Origin: an uncultured Lentisphaeria bacterium
Lineage (GTDB): Bacteria; Verrucomicrobiota; Lentisphaeria; Victivallales; Victivallaceae
Direction of reading: 5' to 3'
Assembly (NCBI GenBank): GCA_937888615.1
Contig: CALABZ010000291.1
Location: 1 to 16,617, forward strand
Length of the DNA: 16,617 bases
The notes under the pieces were generated by a model. The model was not told where the DNA came from. It saw only the letters and a program-made list of their open reading frames with translations, and did no database searches. Both the position numbers and the translations under genes were made by a program. This document shows positions 7,262-14,088 of the stretch, in pieces (the stretch's first letter is position 1; each line of letters begins with the position of its first letter).

Positions 7262-9657
7262 TTGAGTTTAACCGGATATTTATCCAGCAACGCACCGGCT
7301 TTAAGGCGTGCGGAATTAAGTTTATCACCAGTCAGGTCGAAATGCCCGAAATCGGTCACGATATCCGGTTCAACGGCCAACAACGCATCAAGTATGGCGA
7401 TATCCGCGGAATCGGTGACGGCGCCGCTTTCTTTCAGCTTTTTGAGCAGGAACCAATATTCAAGATCTTCGAGGCCGTCACCGATATTTTTCAGCCGGAC
7501 CGTCGGGAGGGCGCCGTTTTTGCCGGGATACAATAGCAGGCCATCGCCATTATAAGCCTGATAACTGCGGGCGGAGTGTCTGGTGAGCGGCCCTTCGGCA
7601 ATCATGTGTTTGTCCAGATTCCACATGGTGGTATGATAATACAGGAATCCGTCGCTCCGGGTTTTGAATTGAGCCAGCCCCACCAGCAGCCGGGGAGCGC
7701 TGCCGGAAGCCTCCAGCAGGAAATTCATGCCTTTGCGATACATGCAAGTGTAGTACCAGACTTTTTTGCCTTGCCGGCGGACTTCCTGAATCCGTTTCTG
7801 ATTTGCGGCATAGGAGGGTTCATTGGGCACCCAGATATCGATCAGGCCGTCAAGGCCGCTCTGCCGTCCGAATGTCGGATCGAACGCGGTGGTGACGACC
7901 GGGACTTCCGGGCAAATTTTCTTCACCTCTTCCAGGACGGTTCTGGCTGCGTAAAAATTTGATTCAGTTATTTCATCGAAGCAATAGATATATGCATCGT
8001 CCAACACCCCGGCTTCGCGCAGTTTCGGCACGATGTCATTCAAGGTTTTGCGCACATGATTCATGCGCCATTCGTAGTAGGGTTCACCTTTTTTGAAAGC
8101 GTCCGGCTGAATATACATGATATTGTATTGCGAGCCGCCGTGGTCGCGCCAGCGCCGTATGTCGCTCATTTTGACCGGGCGCCGCCAGTTGTAAATCGGC
8201 GAGGGCGTGATGCGGTTGCGGAGAAGTTCCCGCTCGGCGGCGATTTCGACATCGGCGATCCGGGCGGCTTTTTCAGACAATTTATCGCGGGCGACCGCGC
8301 CGTCCATAAATCTGGCGACCTCGCCCAGAACAGCCTTGCCTCCCCAGGCATCGGCATAGAAATTCCTTATTATCTGAGTTTCATGACTGATTGCCGCCGG
8401 CCGGGTATTCCGTTGCGGCAGCGTAAAGTTCCAAACCGTGATTTCGAGCGGAATCTGAAGGACAGGTGCATTATCCGCTTTGACGGTGATCAAGCTCCGG
8501 TATTGGCCGGGCGGCGTGCCGGCGGGCGCGTAAATATCGATCCAGACCGGTTGCCAGACATTGGCTTCAAGATCAAACTCCCGCAGGAAATCCAGCAACG
8601 GGTCCGGATACCAGGCTATCGCCTCTACCGGGTATACCGGAGCCAGCGGTTTGACGTATCCCACGGTATATACCGAAATATCTTGCGCCGGAATTTCACT
8701 GCCGGATTTCGAATGAACCAACTTGCCGACTGAAACGGAAACATTTTTCAAATTCTGTTTCGAATGCAGGACGACCTGAAGCGGTTCCCGTTCATTGCGC
8801 GCCATGGCGATAACCGCGTTGCCGCCGATCTGTCCAAGGAACGGATATTCACAGCGGAATACTTTCTCCATGCCATGCGTTACCCCATATCCCCACACGC
8901 CGGGGAAATGACGATTGAATTCCCCGGTTCTGATTGCGTTGAGTTTCTGATTGCGCTGAACTTTCAGTTTTTCGAAACGGTTTCGACAGTCAACCAGTTT
9001 TCCGGCGCTGTCCAATTTTCCGGCCTCGGATTTCAAACGATCGAAAGAGCGGCGCAATCCGGCTTTGTCCCAATCCGGGCGATCGTTTTCCTCCAGATTT
9101 TCGATGAAGCTGTTTAATTTCCCTTTAAAAAGTTCCGGATTGACCCGGATTTGCATATTATCCACATACATGGTATACGGGGTGGGCGGATCGTTCTGAA
9201 ACAGCCGCACTCCGAGAATGTCATTTTCGCCGACGATGTCGGGCAATTTCCAGACAAGCTGATGCCTGCCCGCGGCCAGGGCAAGCCAACTGCGGCCGAT
9301 TTTCCCGTTGTCCCCGGTTAAAAGTTGAATATGAAGATCGACTGTCTCCGGGCCCGGATTGACAACATCGAAAGTAAGCTCGTCATACATCCGCCAATTT
9401 CGGGTGGGCAGCGATCCCAGGGTGATTTGCGGCCAGCGCGATTCACCGCTGCCGGCTTTCGGTGTGCTGAATTTAGCCGACCCCCTGCCGGAGGTGATGA
9501 ACTGCGGGTTCACGTTGAATGTCATGGTGGCGGGGTCACCTTTCGGAGCGCGCCAGAGGGCCACTTCCCGTTCCGACTCGAACCCGGCGATCAGGAGGCT
9601 CTCCGCATTTACAGAGAGCAGAAAAAACAGACTGACGAGAGAAGAAAATAATTTCAT
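7258..9657 (-). CDS. Secreted GH123-like glycosidase (DUF4091-type), cassette B
   Basis: This 799-residue exported protein begins with the signal peptide MKLFSSLVSLFFLLSVNA. Residues about 20-172 form a jelly-roll, CBM-like domain (LLIAGFESEREVALW to YVDNMQIRV). A charged helical linker occupies about 175-245. Residues about 275-410 are the beta-sandwich that precedes GH123 barrels (ARNEREPLQVVLHS; VWIDIYAPAGTPPGQYRSLI; WNFTLPQ). The barrel follows at about 415-720, with YCFDEI carrying adjacent Asp561-Glu562. GH123 beta-N-acetylgalactosaminidases use such an adjacent Asp-Glu pair in substrate-assisted hydrolysis, so an N-acetylhexosaminidase activity on host or microbial glycans is plausible. 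The gene is third in cassette B, 13 bp after the pseudopilin, with AAGGA merged into the pseudopilin stop. Its 3' end meets the AraC gene stop to stop. The fold call is firm; the exact substrate is inferred. Confidence 0.9.
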   Translation of the reverse strand: MKLFSSLVSLFFLLSVNAESLLIAGFESEREVALWRAPKGDPATMTFNVNPQFITSGRGSAKFSTPKAGSGESRWPQITLGSLPTRNWRMYDELTFDVVNPGPETVDLHIQLLTGDNGKIGRSWLALAAGRHQLVWKLPDIVGENDILGVRLFQNDPPTPYTMYVDNMQIRVNPELFKGKLNSFIENLEENDRPDWDKAGLRRSFDRLKSEAGKLDSAGKLVDCRNRFEKLKVQRNQKLNAIRTGEFNRHFPGVWGYGVTHGMEKVFRCEYPFLGQIGGNAVIAMARNEREPLQVVLHSKQNLKNVSVSVGKLVHSKSGSEIPAQDISVYTVGYVKPLAPVYPVEAIAWYPDPLLDFLREFDLEANVWQPVWIDIYAPAGTPPGQYRSLITVKADNAPVLQIPLEITVWNFTLPQRNTRPAAISHETQIIRNFYADAWGGKAVLGEVARFMDGAVARDKLSEKAARIADVEIAAERELLRNRITPSPIYNWRRPVKMSDIRRWRDHGGSQYNIMYIQPDAFKKGEPYYEWRMNHVRKTLNDIVPKLREAGVLDDAYIYCFDEITESNFYAARTVLEEVKKICPEVPVVTTAFDPTFGRQSGLDGLIDIWVPNEPSYAANQKRIQEVRRQGKKVWYYTCMYRKGMNFLLEASGSAPRLLVGLAQFKTRSDGFLYYHTTMWNLDKHMIAEGPLTRHSARSYQAYNGDGLLLYPGKNGALPTVRLKNIGDGLEDLEYWFLLKKLKESGAVTDSADIAILDALLAVEPDIVTDFGHFDLTGDKLNSARLKAGALLDKYPVKLN

Positions 9658-9670
9658 TATGAACCTATCC

Positions 9671-10312
9671 TTATTTCGTTAAAATGTAACCGTCAACCGA
9701 CACGCTGGCGCCCCACGGGCCGAGATAATATCTGATTTTTGCCACGTGTCCGTCGACCAGCAGGAGATTGCCGGTGCGCGAATGACGAAGCGAAGTGATC
9801 CCTTTTGCGGGAAATGCTTTTTCCTGATTGCCGCTGACGGCTCCCCATTCGACAAGGCACCAATTCTGCCCGCCTTTGGTGTCGCTTATATGGGCCCGGA
9901 TTGAAGGATCCTCCCACTTATCCGGTTTACCATAGTGCGTAAAACGATTGGCCCCATAACTCAGGCCGGTGTTCTGTTCCTGCGCGACCGCCGGGTTCGG
10001 ACATTTGGGAATGGCCAGGTACCAGTCGCTCATCTCTTTATTAAAATACGGCGCATAAACCAGATACCAGCAGTTTTTAGTACGGACATAATTGGCGGTG
10101 TCATAACCAAGATTGCCGGGCAAATAGCCGTCGTTATCGGACAAATAAAAACTTGATATGCCGCCAAGCTGTTTCAGGTTGTTGATGCATTGGGTGCTTT
10201 GAGCTTTTTCCCGGGCGTTGTTCAGTGCCGGCAGCAGCATTGCCGCCAGTATCGCAATAATTGCTATTACGACTAGTAGTTCGATAAGTGTGAAACTCTT
10301 TTTCCCATTCAT
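9671..10312 (-). CDS. H-X9-DG-type pseudopilin, cassette B
   Basis: This protein of 213 residues from the chosen start has a very short leader (MNGKKS), then FTLIELLVVIAIIAILAAML with Glu at mature position 5, and the helical NNAREKAQSTQC stretch. The C-terminal motif runs His177 to Asp187-Gly188 with exactly nine residues between (HSRTGNLLLVDGHV). The residue before Phe is Ser, not Gly. The frame is open further upstream to 10372, but that would overlap the regulator end. The ATG at 10312 has GGAG about 7 bases upstream and gives a leader length like its two relatives; an ATG at 10324 is the alternative. It lies 22 bp behind regulator B and 13 bp ahead of the GH123-like gene, so one transcript is likely. 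It is expected to be anchored in the inner membrane. The function is unknown beyond pseudopilin-like character. Confidence 0.92.
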   Translation of the reverse strand: MNGKKSFTLIELLVVIAIIAILAAMLLPALNNAREKAQSTQCINNLKQLGGISSFYLSDNDGYLPGNLGYDTANYVRTKNCWYLVYAPYFNKEMSDWYLAIPKCPNPAVAQEQNTGLSYGANRFTHYGKPDKWEDPSIRAHISDTKGGQNWCLVEWGAVSGNQEKAFPAKGITSLRHSRTGNLLLVDGHVAKIRYYLGPWGASVSVDGYILTK

Positions 10313-10334
10313 TTTGTTCTCCATTAATTTGTGG

Positions 10335-11444
10335 TTATTGACAATGAATCGTTTCAGGTAATTTGGAGGCATCCGCAGTCAGGTCCGCCACCGATTGGCC
10401 CTCCTTCAGCTTTAAGTCGATATAATCAATGGATGTCATACCGGGGTTATGCTGCCGCCGTTCCAACAAAGTCCAGGCCAGTTCCGCGATTTTCGCCGTC
10501 GAATTGACGATGCTCGTCGGAATCGGCTTGAATTCTTCCGGTTCCAGTCCGTCCGAGGAAATGATGGAAATATTTTTCCCTATTTCCATCTTGCGCAATT
10601 TCATGTAATGATACACCGGCTTCAGCAGCCAGTCGCTGATCACCAGCGCCGTCGGCCGCTGATTCGCGGCAAACATCCGGTCCAGCCGTTCATAAAGCTG
10701 TTCCTGTTTCAAGGAATAATGAATCACCCATTCAGGGCGTACCGGCAATCCGTTTTCGCTCATGATCCGATAGAAACTTTCGCGCCGGAGCAGGTCGGTG
10801 ATATTGGCGAAACCCAAGTCCACCGTGTGGATGAAACCAATGCGGCGGTGCCCCTTTTCCAACAGGTACTGCAACTGCATTTCGACAAGCTCCGGAGCGT
10901 CGATTACCGCCGGGCCGCTGTTCGGGTAATAACGCGGCAAAACCACGGTATAGGCTACATCGTGCGCGTCAAAAATCTTCTGCACATCGTTATGGTGAGG
11001 CATCAGCAGCAGGGCATTTTTGATATTGTAAGTGGAAATAATTTTCTCATATTCGGAAACCTGCGAATACCAGCTGATGCGGTGGAAACGCGGTGTCAGG
11101 TTACGTTGCGCGGCCTCCGCCAGCAGATTATTCATCAGATGGACGATAAAGGCGTCGGGGGGCGGGCTTTCAAAATAGGCGATTTCAGCACAGGCGACCA
11201 AATCGATGATGTTGTCCCTCTGATCGTTTTTCTTGCCGGTCAGATAAATGCCGGAACGGGGACGGGTTTCAAGAACGTTATTATTTTTGAACTTGCGAAT
11301 GGCGTTTTCCAGTACATTGCGTCCGAGCTGTGATTCCCGACACATCTGGCGGAGCGGCGGCAGCGCCTCTCCGACATTCAAATTGTCCAGGCATTGCCGG
11401 ATATAATCCTCCGCCTGCTGGTTCCTGGTATCACGAATGCCCAT
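10335..11444 (-). CDS. GntR/LacI-type chimeric transcriptional regulator, cassette B
   Basis: This 369-residue protein has an N-terminal GntR-type winged helix at about 8-70 (EALPPLRQMCRESQLGRNVL as recognition region, RPRSGIYLTG as the wing). A LacI-type periplasmic-binding fold follows at about 78-350; its family-typical pieces are LLEKGHRRIGFIHTVD, RPTALVISDWLL and ISIISSDGLEP. It should bind DNA as a dimer and respond to a sugar-like ligand. It heads cassette B and diverges from regulator C across a 363-bp spacer. Its promoter is near consensus, with an ATACCAAAA site at the predicted transcription start. This resembles the ATACCAAA array of cassette A, so related operators are possible. 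Identity to regulator A appears low by eye outside shared fold motifs, so these are not recent copies. Confidence 0.92.
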   Translation of the reverse strand: MGIRDTRNQQAEDYIRQCLDNLNVGEALPPLRQMCRESQLGRNVLENAIRKFKNNNVLETRPRSGIYLTGKKNDQRDNIIDLVACAEIAYFESPPPDAFIVHLMNNLLAEAAQRNLTPRFHRISWYSQVSEYEKIISTYNIKNALLLMPHHNDVQKIFDAHDVAYTVVLPRYYPNSGPAVIDAPELVEMQLQYLLEKGHRRIGFIHTVDLGFANITDLLRRESFYRIMSENGLPVRPEWVIHYSLKQEQLYERLDRMFAANQRPTALVISDWLLKPVYHYMKLRKMEIGKNISIISSDGLEPEEFKPIPTSIVNSTAKIAELAWTLLERRQHNPGMTSIDYIDLKLKEGQSVADLTADASKLPETIHCQ

Positions 11445-11475
11445 AATGCCTGACCTTGTGTTACTTTTGGTATAT

Positions 11476-11503
11476 ATTATAATAGAAATCAGCGCAATGT
11501 CAA
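11476..11503 (-). promoter_or_regulatory. Consensus sigma70 promoter of cassette B
   Basis: On the minus strand, perfect TTGACA (11503-11498) and perfect TATAAT (11481-11476) are 16 bp apart. The predicted start is near 11469, leaving a leader of about 25 bases. ATACCAAAA (11473-11465 on the minus strand) lies directly after the -10 and could be an operator half-site. Confidence 0.8.
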
Positions 11504-11733
11504 TAGTAAATCAGCAAAAATACCGGAATATTCTCAATTTTGTGATGATTTAATCTTCGGAAAAGATATTTTGTGTTGTTTTCTCCAATCGCCCCCCACG
11601 ACAGGCGTCATCAAAAACAAGGCGGACCAGCTCTCCGAAACAGAGATACCATCGAAGCGATATAAACACAATTTATTTGTCTTTAATCATTCCTGCCGCG
11701 CAAAACAATTCTGTTTTTTTCCATCACTAGGGA

Positions 11734-11762
11734 TTGACATTTCACCGGGAGGACGGTATAAT
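11734..11762 (+). promoter_or_regulatory. Consensus sigma70 promoter of regulator C with palindrome over the -10
   Basis: Perfect TTGACA (11734-11739), a 17-bp spacer and perfect TATAAT (11757-11762). GTATAATATAC (11756-11766) is an 11-bp perfect palindrome about a central A that covers the -10 box, and is a candidate operator. The transcription start near 11769 sets the coding start at 11808. Confidence 0.82.
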
Positions 11763-11807
11763 ATACACTGTTGCATAATTGGTGCACTTTTTTTAACAGG
11801 TATTCGG

Positions 11808-12965
11808 ATGATTGCAGTAAAATACAAATATGAGAAAGTCGTCGATCAGATCCGCAAACTGATCGAAGACGGCACTTACGCCGAACGGCTGCCGAGCGTC
11901 CGCGTCCTGGCGGGCACTTTCGGCGTCAATAACCGGACCGTGATGAAGGCCCTGGAAGAACTGGAAAACGAACGGCTGGTTTATACCGACAGCACCCGCG
12001 GCGTCATGGTGGCGAAAGGCCCTGCGGCCAAGCCGAAGTCAGGCATCATCAACATCATCTATCCGTCCGGTTTCGTAGTCGAAGGAAAGATTGAGGACCA
12101 CGGGTTGATCCGGGAACTCTCCGTCCTGCTCACCGCCAGGGGGTACCGGCCCATCGTGACCATGCAGTGCGAAGCCGTCATGGACAACCGCATGTACTGG
12201 GCCAATAATCCCTGCGACGGATATATCCTGATTTCGTTCAAGGAAAAAGAGGCCCTCTCCTGGCACCGGATCATCAGCAAGCTCCAGCTTCCCGCCGTTT
12301 ATTTCTGCAATATCCTGGGCACACAGAAAAATTACAACTGGGTCGACTTCGACAACGTCGACGCCATGCGGGAATTGTTCGCCCGCCTGGAGAAAGCCGG
12401 CGCGCAGCGCCTCGGCGACCTCGCGCTCATCGACGCCGGCCACCGCCGCATCGCCTATGCCGAAGCGAACCACGCTTCCCATCAACGCGACGAGCGCATG
12501 GCCTGGTATAAGGACTTTCTGGAAAAAAGCGAAACGCCCCTACCCGGTTATTTTTTTGACAGAACCATCGACGAAAGCATCGTGAACCGGAAAGAACTCA
12601 ATCGGGCGCATGAGCAATTCGTCGAGGATTATGCCTGCCAACTGCTGGCGGGAGGGTCGCCGCCGACCGCCGTTTATTTCTTCTTCAACCATCCGGAACC
12701 CCTGATCCGGGTCTTCGCCGAAGCCGGGCTGAAGCTGAAACGAGACTACATCGTAATCCTCAAAAAGATGTTTTTCGAAGATGCACCGCCTGTCGGGGAG
12801 GATTTTCCGACGATCCTCGCAAATTGCACAACGGCCACGGAAAAAATGGTCGATAAACTGTTGAACTCGATCGAGAACCCCCGGGCTCCGCTTTCCGGGG
12901 AACTGATCCCGGCGGAATTCGATATGATACATGATGAAGATTTATACTTGAGGGTAAAAATTTGA
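11808..12965 (+). CDS. GntR/LacI-type chimeric transcriptional regulator, cassette C
   Basis: This protein of 385 residues from the chosen start (MIAVKYKYEK) has a GntR-type winged helix at about 6-70 (ERLPSVRVLAGTFGVNNRTV is the recognition region) and a LacI-type effector domain over about 80-360. The frame is open 79 codons further upstream, but that part contains the promoter and predicted transcription start, so it cannot be coding. AGG lies 7 bases before the chosen ATG. The gene diverges from regulator B. Downstream, at 185 bp, comes the cassette C pseudopilin, with a possible small gene between. The effector half contains a stretch, KAGAQRLGDLALIDAGHRRIAYAE, in the position where LacI relatives have the short GHRRIA motif; the extra residues before it look like a small insertion. 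The ligand is unknown. Confidence 0.92.
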   Translation: MIAVKYKYEKVVDQIRKLIEDGTYAERLPSVRVLAGTFGVNNRTVMKALEELENERLVYTDSTRGVMVAKGPAAKPKSGIINIIYPSGFVVEGKIEDHGLIRELSVLLTARGYRPIVTMQCEAVMDNRMYWANNPCDGYILISFKEKEALSWHRIISKLQLPAVYFCNILGTQKNYNWVDFDNVDAMRELFARLEKAGAQRLGDLALIDAGHRRIAYAEANHASHQRDERMAWYKDFLEKSETPLPGYFFDRTIDESIVNRKELNRAHEQFVEDYACQLLAGGSPPTAVYFFFNHPEPLIRVFAEAGLKLKRDYIVILKKMFFEDAPPVGEDFPTILANCTTATEKMVDKLLNSIENPRAPLSGELIPAEFDMIHDEDLYLRVKI

Positions 12966-12988
12966 AATCGGCGAGGAGGAGTTGAGTA

Positions 12989-13132
12989 ATGTTTTTTATG
13001 ATACGAATGAGTCTCGATGCAGGCGTCAGGCGAATGAGCAGCGGTCCGAAAGTGCGGTTCGAGCTCCCTTGTCCCTGCAAACAATTTCAAGTTTTCACTT
13101 TACCACCAATAGAGATTGAGGATAACCATTAA
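12989..13132 (+). CDS. Possible 47-residue small protein
   Basis: A short open frame runs from ATG 12989 to TAA 13130-13132, between regulator C and the pseudopilin. GAGGAGG lies about nine bases upstream of the ATG, a good ribosome site for a stretch otherwise unexplained. The product has a Met-rich start (MFFMIRMSLDAGVRRM) and a middle part VRFELPCPCKQF with two Cys. That is reminiscent of half a zinc ribbon, but a second Cys pair is missing. Its stop is 18 bp before the pseudopilin start. I do not recognise it. It could be a real small protein, a remnant of a longer domain, or chance. Confidence 0.35.
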   Translation: MFFMIRMSLDAGVRRMSSGPKVRFELPCPCKQFQVFTLPPIEIEDNH

Positions 13133-13150
13133 CAGAAAAGGAGGATTCCC

Positions 13151-13813
13151 ATGTCCGGTACCCGACAAAAATTCACACTTATAGAACTTCTCGTCGTAAT
13201 AGCCATCACATCCATACTTGCGGCATTATTGCTCCCGGCACTGGCGCAGGCCCGAAATAAAGCGGCAGGCATCCACTGCGTCAACACGCTCAAACAGCTG
13301 CTGGTCTACGGCGAAATGTATCGGAGCGACAACGACGGGGTCGCGCCCCCCTATTATGCCGTCGGCTCATACAAATGGAATCAACGCGGCTTTGCCGACT
13401 ATCTTCGCAGCCAGCAGAATATCGGCGTGGACTGGAATACCAACGATGCCACCCTCGCACCCTACGGCAAAAAATGGGCGCTCTTCTGCAGCGATAACCA
13501 TTATTACACCTGCAACCGCTGGAGCGGAGCCTCTCCGGTATGGAAGGCCAGCTACATCCTGCCGGCCGCGCTGGGCGGCAAAAAAATCGAGAATATCAAA
13601 CAGCCCGCCATCCGGATGTACTTCGTTTCCAGCGCCATAAACACCTGGATCGACAACACGTACAACCAGATCCAACTACTGCCGTTATTCAATGACGGGG
13701 CCGGATTCCACGATGGCCGCATTCAGGTAGGACTCCTCGACGGCCACGTCGAAGCCCTCAAATTCAATGAATACGTACCGAGGCGAGTGAGCCTCGCTAC
13801 ATACCCGCAGTAA
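13151..13813 (+). CDS. H-X9-DG-type pseudopilin, cassette C
   Basis: This 220-residue protein has the leader MSGTRQK, then FTLIELLVVIAITSILAALL with Glu at mature position 5, and a helix ending in AQARNKAAGIHC. The C-terminal motif is His187 to Asp197-Gly198 with nine residues between (HDGRIQVGLLDGHV). The residue before Phe is Lys, not Gly. AAAGGAGG before the ATG is a strong Shine-Dalgarno. The last 12 residues (VPRRVSLATYPQ, 209-220) are encoded by a REP-like hairpin, so the C-terminus seems to have been replaced or extended by an inserted element. It is expected to be anchored in the inner membrane. It occupies the same place between regulator and secreted protein as its two relatives on the other strand, but with longer gaps on both sides, so it may not be strictly cotranscribed. 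Confidence 0.93.
   Translation: MSGTRQKFTLIELLVVIAITSILAALLLPALAQARNKAAGIHCVNTLKQLLVYGEMYRSDNDGVAPPYYAVGSYKWNQRGFADYLRSQQNIGVDWNTNDATLAPYGKKWALFCSDNHYYTCNRWSGASPVWKASYILPAALGGKKIENIKQPAIRMYFVSSAINTWIDNTYNQIQLLPLFNDGAGFHDGRIQVGLLDGHVEALKFNEYVPRRVSLATYPQ
13775..13800 (-). repeat. REP-like hairpin 1, inside the end of the pseudopilin gene
   Basis: CGAGGC (13779-13784) and GCCTCG (13791-13796) form a 6-bp stem with loop GAGTGA. On the minus strand the stem is directly preceded by GTAG (13800-13797), the head tetranucleotide typical of REP elements mobilised by RAYT transposases. It encodes part of the pseudopilin C-terminus. Confidence 0.5.
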
Positions 13814-13873
13814 GAAGAATGACGATAGAACGCTTAGATTTCAAAGAACGCACCGGGCGGACAGATCAACCGG

Positions 13874-13899
13874 GTAGGGCTGCCTCTCCGCAAGCAGCC
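13874..13899 (+). repeat. REP-like hairpin 2
   Basis: GTAG (13874-13877) is directly followed by GGCTGC (13878-13883), which pairs with GCAGCC (13894-13899) across a 10-base loop. It points opposite to hairpin 1, giving a head-to-head layout like a BIME. Confidence 0.5.
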
Positions 13900-13960
13900 G
13901 TTCACCTCGCATTGAATATCCCTCATTCCGATGGCGAATACGCTAGACAAGCCCAAGAGA

Positions 13961-13990
13961 ACGGCGCTCTGGGGACAGAGCGCCGTACCC
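13961..13990 (-). repeat. REP-like hairpin 3 with a perfect 10-bp stem
   Basis: ACGGCGCTCT (13961-13970) pairs perfectly with AGAGCGCCGT (13977-13986) around loop GGGGAC. On the minus strand it is preceded by GGGT, so the head reads GTAC rather than GTAG. No T-run follows on either strand, so a simple Rho-independent terminator is unlikely, though the structure could still protect or end transcripts between pseudopilin and the next gene. Confidence 0.6.
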
Positions 13991-14014
13991 GCCACATCCG
14001 CAGAAAAAAACAGG

Positions 14015-14042
14015 CTGACATGAACCTGAAAATCAATAATAT
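14015..14042 (+). promoter_or_regulatory. Weak promoter candidate before the secreted protein of cassette C
   Basis: CTGACA (14015-14020), a 16-bp spacer and TAATAT (14037-14042) resemble a sigma70 promoter with a five-of-six -35 and a four-of-six -10. It would let the secreted protein gene be transcribed apart from the pseudopilin, beyond the hairpins. Confidence 0.35.
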
Positions 14043-14088
14043 ATAGATCATTTGAAGAAAATCTAAAAATAAAAGGAGATCACAACCA

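Larger units (their letters stand above)
11445..11807. other. Divergent control region between regulators B and C
   Basis: This 363-bp stretch has no convincing gene. It holds the minus-strand promoter of cassette B at its left end and the plus-strand promoter of cassette C at its right end. About 230 AT-rich bases between them show no strong repeat or hairpin. TAATCATTCC at 11684-11693 also occurs at 4161-4170 in the array before regulator A, which may be chance. The open frame crossing the right part of the spacer toward regulator C is not credible as coding, because the promoter of regulator C lies inside it. Confidence 0.6.

Noticed and set aside
10313..10372. 20-residue N-terminal extension of the cassette B pseudopilin
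   Set aside because: It overlaps the regulator end and would give an unusually long leader; the internal ATG has a GGAG site.
11571..11807. 79-codon N-terminal extension of regulator C
   Set aside because: It contains a consensus promoter, and the winged-helix domain begins just after the ATG at 11808.
13819..14046. 75-codon open frame between pseudopilin and secreted protein of cassette C
   Set aside because: It runs through two hairpins, has a poor ribosome site and a composition that reflects the repeats.
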